Source of the DNA: Paenisporosarcina sp. FSL H8-0542
Lineage (GTDB): Bacteria > Bacillota > Bacilli > Bacillales_A > Planococcaceae
Length of the DNA stretch: 64,000 nucleotides
Direction: 5' to 3'
Assembly: GCF_038632915.1 (NCBI RefSeq)
Contig: NZ_CP152050.1
Span: forward strand, 2,821,001-2,885,000
Position numbers and translations under genes: made by a program
Shown: piece by piece, positions 52,501 to 59,942 of the stretch
How the letters are laid out: each line of letters opens with the position of its first letter
How positions within the stretch are numbered: the stretch's first letter is position 1
Notes under the pieces: model-generated
What the model was told of the DNA's origin: nothing
The model's database searches: none
What the model saw: the letters and a program-made list of their open reading frames with translations, nothing else

Positions 52501-54801
52501 GATTGCTGCGATTAAACGTTCATAACTTTGTGAAGCGTCTGTATTGCCTGAAGCTGTTTCACCATCATTATCTTGAACTTCTACTAATGTGATAATGTCA
52601 GGAGATTTCATGTTTTCAACAAATGACTTCGCAATTTTAACAACTTTTTCATTTGGTGTGTTTGCCGTATTGTTCGAGAAGTTCTCTACGTTATATGCAG
52701 CAACGTTTAGTTTATCTTCTGCGAATGCAATTTCCGTTACTTCTTTGATTATTGGAGCTTCTACTAATGTTGGTAATGCAGCCACAGTTGTCATGATGCG
52801 GAAGTTTCCGAATTCGTAACTTACTGGACCTGTGATTGTGCCGTTGAAAACATCCCCCGATTTAGCTTTGAATGTTACAGAGTTCATATCAACTGTGATA
52901 CGTTCCGGGTTATAGTCGTTAGCAGAGATATTGATTCCGCCAAATTTATTGAACGTTGTTTTACCACCGTTGTCAGTAGCCACGATAACTTCACCGTATT
53001 TTTGTGGTCCAACAACTTTTGCATCTTTAACTGAAACTAGCATACCTTCGATAGATTCCCAGAAGTCGATTCCGTCTTCTGCTGGATCGAATGAAGTTAA
53101 TTTGTCGTTATCGATAACTTCTGTTGGTGGTGAAAGTTCTTCCCATTTAAGTGCTGCTGGAACTGGTTTTGTACCTATCTTATCAATTGTCGTGCTTGAA
53201 ATTTCTGTTGTTGATAAATCAACAGATTTCATGTCAGAGTAACCAGCAATGAAGAATTCAGTCACTTTTCCGTCAACCGATACTAGATCGCCCGGCACAA
53301 ATGTGTGCGCTTTACTGTATACAAGAACCGCGTCAGAAGTAGCAGGATCGCTGTCTGGCGTTAGATCTTGCATGAAGAAGTTGTTGTTATCAAGTTTGTA
53401 AGTTACTACTCCTTCGATATCAACTACTTGTTGATCAGCGTATGGTGATTTGTGCTGTTTGCCTTGGATGTCTGCAATTTGCACACCAGTAGATTTGATT
53501 ACTTGGTATTCAAACGAGAATACTTCAGAAGTTTCGTTGCCTGATACTGCCAATGCTTTGATAGTTGTGTTTTCTGTCACATTAATTGGTGCTGAGTATA
53601 CATTACTTGAAGTTGTTGGAGTCGAACCATCTACTGTGTAGTAGATTGTCGCATCTGCCCAACCACTTGCAAGAGTGATTTTTGTGTTTTCAGTTACGAA
53701 ACCTGGGAATACATTAACGTATACTGCTGGTTTGTTTACTAGGTCAAAACTTTCTGCACCCAGTGCTTTAACTTGGTATACCTCGTTAAATTTAGAAGCG
53801 ATACCTGAAACATGCACAAGATCGCCTTCATTGTAATGTTGGATGAAGTTATCATACGTCATGCCCGTACGATTATCGTTACGAACGATTACTGATTTTC
53901 CTTCTCCGTCGACAGCAGAGAATTCAAATGTCCCGTAATCATCTTTTTTCGCTAAGCCAGTAATTGTTACTTTGTTTAATTGAATGCGTTCACCTTGAGT
54001 ATCTTCATTCACTCCAGTAGGCGCAATAACTTGTGCCGCTGGAAGTGGGTTGCCAGAAGATTTCACTGTGATTTTTGTTGGCTGGATTTGTAGTTCGCCT
54101 GCGTACGGGCTAACTTTCCCTTCAAGCTCAACGATGTCACCTGGTTTTACGTCAGCTGCAGAGACAAATGCATAAAGACCCGCAGTATCGTCTTGAATGT
54201 AGAAGCCTTTTTGACCCCAGAATCCAACGCCTGTTGTTACTGTACCGCTTACTTTGATCAATTTTGCTGGATCAGTTACTGCACGGGCAGCTGCTATATT
54301 GGCTACTGCTTCTGCTACAGGTGGTGGATCTACTTCTCCTCCAACGAATGTCATTGCCGAAACTGGCGCCTTTAGACCAGCATGGTTTCCAAAATATTTT
54401 TCAAGTGAAGCACTAACAGATACTTTTTTACCGATATTACCTGGGTTTGTTTTAAGTCCAAATGTTGATCTTAATGTAGTAGGTGTAGCAGGAACTTGTA
54501 CATAAATCATTTTTGATAAATCGGTTTCATTTGCTGAGTCCGCAATTGCATAGTTGTTATCATCAGTAGCACCTGTCTTAACTACCGATGTTTCCCCTTT
54601 AACATAACCAACAATATAGCCATCCACTGTAACATTCTTTTTAGCAGCCACATCGTATTGTGCAAGTGCCTCAGCAACGGTCAATGATGTTGCGGCCGAA
54701 GCACTTGGTGCTGTGATAAATGGTGCCATCATTGAGATAATTAGTAAGAAAGCTAGTGCAATCTTACTTAAAACATGTTTCTGAATACCTTCTTTTGTCA
54801 T
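49546..54801 (-). CDS. Cell-wall-anchored EEP-family nuclease with four Big_2 repeats and SLH domains
   Basis: 1751 residues from the ATG at 54801 (the longer GTG start touches the GAGGAG ribosome binding site). Paralogue of the 42257 nuclease: same signal peptide style, OB-fold and chitobiase-like modules, and an EEP domain with AYNVENF, EVQDNDG, GAHLNSKGGDQP, GDMNDFEF and SDHDP. After the nuclease come four Big_2 repeats of 92 residues each, encoded by 276-bp tandem DNA repeats, then a beta module (PALTDAQPEVSAKVPTG onward) and three SLH repeats at the C-terminus. The enzyme should hydrolyse extracellular nucleic acid while held on the secondary cell-wall polymer. Confidence 0.9.
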   Translation of the reverse strand: MTKEGIQKHVLSKIALAFLLIISMMAPFITAPSASAATSLTVAEALAQYDVAAKKNVTVDGYIVGYVKGETSVVKTGATDDNNYAIADSANETDLSKMIYVQVPATPTTLRSTFGLKTNPGNIGKKVSVSASLEKYFGNHAGLKAPVSAMTFVGGEVDPPPVAEAVANIAAARAVTDPAKLIKVSGTVTTGVGFWGQKGFYIQDDTAGLYAFVSAADVKPGDIVELEGKVSPYAGELQIQPTKITVKSSGNPLPAAQVIAPTGVNEDTQGERIQLNKVTITGLAKKDDYGTFEFSAVDGEGKSVIVRNDNRTGMTYDNFIQHYNEGDLVHVSGIASKFNEVYQVKALGAESFDLVNKPAVYVNVFPGFVTENTKITLASGWADATIYYTVDGSTPTTSSNVYSAPINVTENTTIKALAVSGNETSEVFSFEYQVIKSTGVQIADIQGKQHKSPYADQQVVDIEGVVTYKLDNNNFFMQDLTPDSDPATSDAVLVYSKAHTFVPGDLVSVDGKVTEFFIAGYSDMKSVDLSTTEISSTTIDKIGTKPVPAALKWEELSPPTEVIDNDKLTSFDPAEDGIDFWESIEGMLVSVKDAKVVGPQKYGEVIVATDNGGKTTFNKFGGINISANDYNPERITVDMNSVTFKAKSGDVFNGTITGPVSYEFGNFRIMTTVAALPTLVEAPIIKEVTEIAFAEDKLNVAAYNVENFSNNTANTPNEKVVKIAKSFVENMKSPDIITLVEVQDNDGETASGNTDASQSYERLIAAIVAAGGPKYNWTDIAPEYNQDGGAPGGNIRVGYLYNPQRVTLSEGTKGGSTEAVKWVDGELSKNPGRILDIPQPNTRKPIAAQFEFQGEQVVVIGAHLNSKGGDQPLFGKNQPPFLGSEAERIGLATMINAFIKKGQEQNPDLKVIVAGDMNDFEFTPTLTALKGNILTNMVEKVPAGERFSYYYQGNNQVLDHMLVTNNLAATTLIDMIHINANFMEEHGRASDHDPILVQVDLKDPVVVPDVVTLDVNKDDVSVEVGDTEQLVVTEKTTKADGSSTNKDVTASAAYTVSDSSVISVEAGLITAKAAGAATITITVGNITETVNVTVTAVPVPDVVTLDVNKNDVSVEVGKTEQLVVTEKTTKADGSSTNKDVTASAAYTVSDSSVISVEAGLITAKAAGTTTITITVGNITETVNVTVTAVPVPDVKTISVDKDSVTLEVGKTEQLKVTETTTKADETSTVADVTNTATYSGHDTSVISVVNGLITAKAAGTTTITITVGNNTKTVNVTVTAVPVPDVKTLSVDKDSVTLKVGKTEQLKVIETTTKADETSTDADVTNTATYSGHDTSVISVVNGLITAKAVGTTNVTVTVGDNSKTVKVTVTAVTSPPQPPVTPTNPGHITVDGNAVSNQANDPATKEIKVAVPALTDAQPEVSAKVPTGSLQTIAQSSKPLVIASGNTEVVVPNEVLKKIAAGNPESMTVSVKMAKSTDVNGAVSATFEFTITTVKNGNTTKVTTFSTPVEVTVPVAAAIKDPRKVAAYYVNELTNGLEYVGGTYGNGQLVFKTNHFSKFVVVENNKTFSDIQKYWAQDQIEVLASRTITSGKTDTTFNPEGKVTRAEFAVLIARSLNLPMEEYKGTFKDVTTSKEWAYAGIEAAHRAGIVNGKTTDSFDPDALITREEIATMIVRAVKYQDANLLKDVDTSKTFADEKAVGDFAKVSIKQAVGLGIVNGRAGNKLDPKANATRAEAAVMLYRALDKMNEF
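50680..51784 (-). repeat. Four tandem 276-bp repeats encoding Big_2 domains
   Basis: The segment CTGGTACTGCTG recurs at 50955, 51231 and 51507, exactly 276 bp apart, and the flanking DNA is nearly identical, especially between the two copies nearest 51784. Each unit encodes a 92-residue domain. High nucleotide identity implies recent expansion. Confidence 0.85.
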
Positions 54802-54810
54802 CCATCCCAC

Positions 54811-55027
54811 TCCTCGAAAAGTAATTTTCTAGTACTATCTGATTATATCAGACTATTGTAAGAGTTTTCTTAAGAATTTGTAAAATTCATAATGATTAAG
54901 TAAAAATAGGTAAGAAGTCCGACTATTTTGTTAAGTTATCATTAAGGAAAGTAAATATAGCTTATATTAATAGAATTAATTCTACTAATAAGATATGGGA
55001 TACCTATTCGAAATATCACAGTTAGAG
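54811..55027. other. AT-rich upstream region of the SLH nuclease gene
   Basis: The gap between the 54801 start and the repeat array at 55028 contains no ORF or RNA gene. It should hold the nuclease promoter on the minus strand, but no consensus pair is convincing. Confidence 0.35.
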
Positions 55028-55075
55028 TTATTTCCTTTTAAATCGATTTGTTCCGTTTCTTCCTATTGTTTCCAG
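55028..55075 (-). repeat. Short degenerate copy of the GGAATAA repeat array
   Basis: Minus-strand units GGAAACA, GGAACAA and GGAAATAA are spaced 19 bp. The segment GGAACAAATCGAT closely resembles GGAATAAATCGAT in the array at 46305-46416. It has the same placement, just beyond an SLH gene terminator. Confidence 0.5.
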
Positions 55076-55088
55076 TGAATATACATAC

Positions 55089-55116
55089 AAAAAGGAGCCA
55101 GCAATCGCTGACTCCT
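55089..55116 (-). terminator. Terminator of the first subtilase gene
   Basis: AGGAGCCAGC / GCTGACTCCT hairpin with a 4-nt loop, 10 bp past the 55126 stop; nearly the same sequence as the other SLH gene terminators. Confidence 0.88.
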
Positions 55117-55125
55117 CATGTTTTT

Positions 55126-58100
55126 TTATAGATCGCCTAGTTTGTTAAGGGCACGGTACAGCATAACTGCTGATTCAGCGCGTGTTGCATTGTCTTGCGG
55201 AGAGAAGACGTTGCCGCCACGGCCAGATACGATTCCTAAAGCCACTGCTTGTTTAACGCTTAGTTTCGCAAAAGTACTGATATTTTTATCATCAACGAAC
55301 ACTTTTGAAGTATCAAGATTGTTCAATAATGCAGCATCTTCGTGTTTCACAGCACGGACAATGATTGCTGCGATTTCTTCACGTGTGATTTTCGCGTCTG
55401 GATTGAACGTTCCATCAGTTTTACCGTTGATGATGCCAGCGCGAGCTGCCGCTTCGATTCCAGCGTAAGCCCAAGCTTTGTTTGTTGTTACATCTTTGAA
55501 TGTACCAGCATATTCTTTTGTTTCTAAACCAAGAGCACGCGAAACCAATACAGCGAACTCAGCACGAGTCAATTTATCTTCCGGTGCAAACAAATCAGCT
55601 GTTTTACCAAGAATGATTTTCTTCGTTGCTAATGTCTCGATTTCTTTCTTAGCCCAGTGGCTAGCGATATCACTGTATGTTACTGGTTTTGGATCAACAA
55701 CTGGTGGTACTACCACTGGTGGTTGCGTCGGCGGCGTAACAACTCCATCTTGTTTCATAACCGTGATGTTCTGAGTAGCCTCGTGACCTACCATGTCAAC
55801 TACTTTCAATTCGAAGTCATTTTTGCCATTTACTAATGGAAGAACAACATCAACTGTTTGGCTGTAACCTAACATTGCATAAGGTTCAGATAATGGATTT
55901 GCAAATACTTCGTTACCGTTGAGGTATAGACGAAGTTCATCGAAGTTATCGCCAACCTTAACTTTGATTGTTGGATCTGGCGAAGATGTTTTTACTCCAG
56001 ATGGTACAGTTGCCGCAACAGCTTGAACTGTCGGTTTTGTTGTATCAACAAAGATTTTACGACCGATTTGCATTACGTTGCCATGCTCGTCAATTGCCTC
56101 CACTTTCACGTCTTTCACACCGTCAGTAAGCTTCAACTTATGAGTGAACTTAGAACCGTCGAATGAATCAGCAACTACACCATTTACTTTCAGTGAAACC
56201 ACGTTCGAATCATCTTCAACCGTACCAGATACCACTACTTCTGAAGTTTTGTACTCCACAAAATAGTCCGATGGAGTTTCGAAGAAAATAACTGGCTCTT
56301 TTGTTTCGAATTCATTTTGCATTCCCGTCACGTTACCAGCAATATCCCATACCTTAACAGATACTTCGTCACCAATTTTAAGAACTTCATCAAGAACGTA
56401 TGGTTCTACTGATGCTACATCCTCAAATACCAATTCTCCGTTCGCATACACTTCAACTCTATCTAGTCCTACCCCACCCTCATTATCTGCAAGGTTTGCA
56501 AGAGATAATGTTCTTGTTTCAGGATCGAAAGAAATGTCTGCAGTAGGTGCTTTAGTATCGAGGATGATTGGGAACTTGATTGATTGCCATTCAGCCCCCT
56601 CATAATCGATTACACCGCGTAATTCAATCGTATATTGGCCATCCGGAGCAGGTTTTCCATTGATTTTCCCATCCCATCCATTATCTCGATTGTACTTATA
56701 AGCTGGATTTGTTGCAGAATCAATATAGTTTTTCGTTAAATTGGAATCAGTTCGGATTGTACGTACTTTGTTGCCGTTTGCATCTAATACATTTACTTCT
56801 AATTTCTTAGCATTACGCATTAATGAGTAAACCGGGACTGCCAAGTCGATGTTACCATCGCCATTTGGTGAGAAAGCAAATTTCGATGGGTTGAAGTTTT
56901 CATCTAATGATGGACCAGTGATAGAGTCACCGTTTTGGTCAGCCAATCCTTGGTAACCCCAGTAAGTGGATTCTTCCCAAGCACTGCCGTCAAAAATTGA
57001 TGCATCATCCCATGAACCATTGAAGCCAAAGAACGGAACTGTCAAAGGTACATTTCCTGATGTTTCTTCGTTTGAATCTTCAAGTGTAACGAAACCGTCA
57101 ATGAAGAATCCGTTTACGAATGTTTCGAAGCCTTCCATGTCTTTCAATAGAGAAGCATCTACAGATACTTGAATTTCAGTTTCGCCATTTGCAGCGATTT
57201 CTATAGACTCAGGAGCCGTAACATCCACTAGGTCCGTCACGATATTTGAACCTGCAATGTTTGGTACAACTACGTTATATCCAGAAGTTGTCAATGCATG
57301 GTCAGTTTGAAGTTGAACATCAACATTGAAGTTTTTCGCTTCATCCGAGAAGTTTTTCGCTTTCAATGTGAAATTAAATTTGCCATCTTTGATTTCTTTC
57401 AAGGCTACTTTCGCTTCGCCTGTTGCTTTGTTTGTTACCATTACATCTGTTTCCAAAGCGTTTGCAAGCTGCATGATTCCAGCCCCTTGACGACGTGGTG
57501 ATACGTATTCTTTCATACCATCGTATTCAGCCAAAACTACTGGTTTAGCTGTGTTCATCATCAATTTTTTAGCAAACTGTACGCGAGCTGCGCCAGTCAA
57601 GCCGAACTCTTTGTTCACACGTTCCATTACCAATGCCGTACCTCCGGCTACGTGTGGCGCTGCCATTGACGTACCGCTCATCAAACCGTATTCATTGTTA
57701 TTGAATGTCGAGAAGATGTTTCCACCTGGAGCTGTGATTTCAGGTTTGAAATCCAAGTTCGGTGTCGGACCCCAAGAAGTGAATCCAGACATTTTTCCTG
57801 CAGTCGGACTAGCCACTTCGATATATTGCCCATCGAAACCTACAGTAACTTCTGTTCCTGCAACAAGTGCTGCTTTTAGTGCCTGTCCATCCACTTGAAG
57901 TGCTGACATATAAGGAATTTTAATCTCTGAACTTGAAGCCATGCTGATTGTACCTGCTGCATTGTTATAAACAATAACACCAGCTGCTCCTGCAGCTTGT
58001 GCATTTAGACCTTTTTCAACGAAAGAAATACTTCCGCGAGATACTAAAGCAAATTTACCTGTTAAATCTTTCCCAGCGAAATCAGCTGGTGTACCGAAAC

Positions 58101-59436
58101 CTGCAAATTCGATTGGGTATTCTTCTTCAGGAAGATCGTTCGGTTCTGCATCATTGGCTAGCAAGAACATTGCACGTCCTGTTTGGACACCATCAAATTC
58201 ATATGTGAAACTTGAAGCCGTAACGTGGCTATTTTCGAATGAGGCAACACCGAATGAATCTTTAGAAACAGATGGTGATCCAGTCAAACCGTAATCTTGG
58301 TTATCTGCCATTGGATAGAATGTACCAGAACCAAACATATCTGAGTTCCCCGCAGAAATGGCTACCAAAATACCACTATCTTGCGCACGTGTTACAGCCA
58401 TTTGTTCTGGATTCGAATTATCCACATACCCGGCTGTTGAACCTAATGACATGTTAATGACGTCTGCACCAAGCTTGATTGCATCATCCATTGCTTTTAC
58501 ATAAATGTCACCAAAGGTTGATGGGAACAATGGATCGTTACCAAATACTTTAAGTGCCAAAAGTTGAGCTTCAGGAGCTACACCTTTAATCCCACCGTTT
58601 TCCTCGTCACCATTCGCTCCAACAGTACCTGAAACGTGCATACCATGCATTGACGCTCCCGGACCGATGTCTCGGATTTCCAGGTTGCCGTCCATGTAGT
58701 TGTAACCGTAAGGAACTTTCGCAGTGAAGTATTTACCCGCTTCTACTGAACCATTGCCAACCAATGTACTTACTTCTTCTGAAGTGATGTCACCAGTCGC
58801 ATTATCTGTAAGAATCATGTCTCTGTGAGACGGGTCAATCCCCGTATCAATGACACCAACAACCATTCCTTCACCTTTGAAGTTATATTTTTCCCACGCT
58901 AGTTGGGCTTGTACTAATTCTTTTGAGTGTGTCATTTCTGGTGTTGCTACTGGGCGTGCATATTCAGTAGATTCGTGTACAGACTTAACACCAGGAGTAA
59001 GTGCGATACGTGCTACATCTTTTGCATCGACTACAGCAGAGAAACCATTGAATACAGTTGTGAAGTTTTCCTTGAAATCAATGTTCTTAGCAAACTTCGA
59101 AATGTTTGTTTGAACCCTCTTTTGATCTTGTTCAATTGAATCTTCTAAACTATTACGTTGGGATTGTGGAAGTTCTTTGTAAAGAACACCCTTTTGAGTA
59201 GCCGTTTCAATCGCTGGAGCTTTTTCAAGTTCAACGATGATACGCACTTTTTCAGTTGGATTTTCAGGCGAAACAAATCGATCCGGAATCTTTTTAGCCG
59301 GTTTTTGCACATTGATAACAGGAACCTGTTTTTCTAATTTCGCAGCATCTGCTGGAGCTGGTGCGCCGATTGTTGCTGTACTAAGTGCTAGTGAAGCTGC
59401 CATTGCAACCATCATGCTTTTTCTAGAATTACTCAA
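55126..59436 (-). CDS. Cell-wall-anchored subtilisin-like serine protease (S8, Vpr-like) with SLH domains
   Basis: 1436 residues from a TTG start with GGGAGG 8 bp upstream. Signal peptide to about 32; an I9-type propeptide about 60-160; an S8 catalytic domain about 185-680 with Asp197 (VIDTGID), His264 (GASMHGMHVSG) and Ser590 (SGTSMAAPH). A PA insert sits at about 400-540 (VIVYNNAAGTISMA). Fn3-like and bacterial Ig-like modules follow, then a Pro/Val-rich linker and three SLH repeats (HWAKKEIETLATKKIILG onward). All catalytic residues are present. It is likely an autoprocessed protease displayed on the cell surface for protein degradation. Confidence 0.94.
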   Translation of the reverse strand: MSNSRKSMMVAMAASLALSTATIGAPAPADAAKLEKQVPVINVQKPAKKIPDRFVSPENPTEKVRIIVELEKAPAIETATQKGVLYKELPQSQRNSLEDSIEQDQKRVQTNISKFAKNIDFKENFTTVFNGFSAVVDAKDVARIALTPGVKSVHESTEYARPVATPEMTHSKELVQAQLAWEKYNFKGEGMVVGVIDTGIDPSHRDMILTDNATGDITSEEVSTLVGNGSVEAGKYFTAKVPYGYNYMDGNLEIRDIGPGASMHGMHVSGTVGANGDEENGGIKGVAPEAQLLALKVFGNDPLFPSTFGDIYVKAMDDAIKLGADVINMSLGSTAGYVDNSNPEQMAVTRAQDSGILVAISAGNSDMFGSGTFYPMADNQDYGLTGSPSVSKDSFGVASFENSHVTASSFTYEFDGVQTGRAMFLLANDAEPNDLPEEEYPIEFAGFGTPADFAGKDLTGKFALVSRGSISFVEKGLNAQAAGAAGVIVYNNAAGTISMASSSEIKIPYMSALQVDGQALKAALVAGTEVTVGFDGQYIEVASPTAGKMSGFTSWGPTPNLDFKPEITAPGGNIFSTFNNNEYGLMSGTSMAAPHVAGGTALVMERVNKEFGLTGAARVQFAKKLMMNTAKPVVLAEYDGMKEYVSPRRQGAGIMQLANALETDVMVTNKATGEAKVALKEIKDGKFNFTLKAKNFSDEAKNFNVDVQLQTDHALTTSGYNVVVPNIAGSNIVTDLVDVTAPESIEIAANGETEIQVSVDASLLKDMEGFETFVNGFFIDGFVTLEDSNEETSGNVPLTVPFFGFNGSWDDASIFDGSAWEESTYWGYQGLADQNGDSITGPSLDENFNPSKFAFSPNGDGNIDLAVPVYSLMRNAKKLEVNVLDANGNKVRTIRTDSNLTKNYIDSATNPAYKYNRDNGWDGKINGKPAPDGQYTIELRGVIDYEGAEWQSIKFPIILDTKAPTADISFDPETRTLSLANLADNEGGVGLDRVEVYANGELVFEDVASVEPYVLDEVLKIGDEVSVKVWDIAGNVTGMQNEFETKEPVIFFETPSDYFVEYKTSEVVVSGTVEDDSNVVSLKVNGVVADSFDGSKFTHKLKLTDGVKDVKVEAIDEHGNVMQIGRKIFVDTTKPTVQAVAATVPSGVKTSSPDPTIKVKVGDNFDELRLYLNGNEVFANPLSEPYAMLGYSQTVDVVLPLVNGKNDFELKVVDMVGHEATQNITVMKQDGVVTPPTQPPVVVPPVVDPKPVTYSDIASHWAKKEIETLATKKIILGKTADLFAPEDKLTRAEFAVLVSRALGLETKEYAGTFKDVTTNKAWAYAGIEAAARAGIINGKTDGTFNPDAKITREEIAAIIVRAVKHEDAALLNNLDTSKVFVDDKNISTFAKLSVKQAVALGIVSGRGGNVFSPQDNATRAESAVMLYRALNKLGDL

Positions 59437-59904
59437 TCTGCTTTCCTCCCTTTTTGAGTTTCATAACTTAGATTAATTTCCATTCATTAGATTTAACTAA
59501 ATTATGTGACAATTAGAAATTTACCATATATTTTGATTGTTGCAAATATAAAAACGAAATAACTTATATTACATTTTGATTACAATACTTGGAAATTGAA
59601 TTTTTATAGATAAAAAGTATTGCTTTAGTAAATAGATAATAGTTTTAATTGACCATTATTTTTTTATAATATTAATAGATCTAAAGTTCCTCATTTATAA
59701 ATCATGTCTTTTTATGGATAATAAGGAAACTATTCTGATATAGCATAAGACTTTTATAATAGATTATCCAGTTAGTATGGATTGCAAAGTACCTACTCAA
59801 ATATTGACTGGATTTATATTTGCGCTGGATTTTACGATATCATATTGCTAAATATGTAAGTTCTCCTGCACATTCCGAAAAATTATTTTACTTTAAAAAA
59901 TATA
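59437..59904. other. AT-rich intergenic region upstream of the subtilase gene
   Basis: About 470 bp of very AT-rich DNA between two subtilase genes on the same strand. No ORF, RNA gene or repeat array of the type seen at 46305 and 55028 is visible. The promoter of the 59436 gene must lie here. Confidence 0.35.
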
Positions 59905-59935
59905 GAAAAGAGCCAGCACGATGCTGACTCTTTTC
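59905..59935 (-). terminator. Terminator of the second subtilase gene
   Basis: GAAAAGAGCCAGCA / TGCTGACTCTTTTC hairpin with a 3-nt loop, 8 bp past the 59943 stop. It belongs to the same terminator family as the three other SLH genes. Confidence 0.9.
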
Positions 59936-59942
59936 TTTGGCA

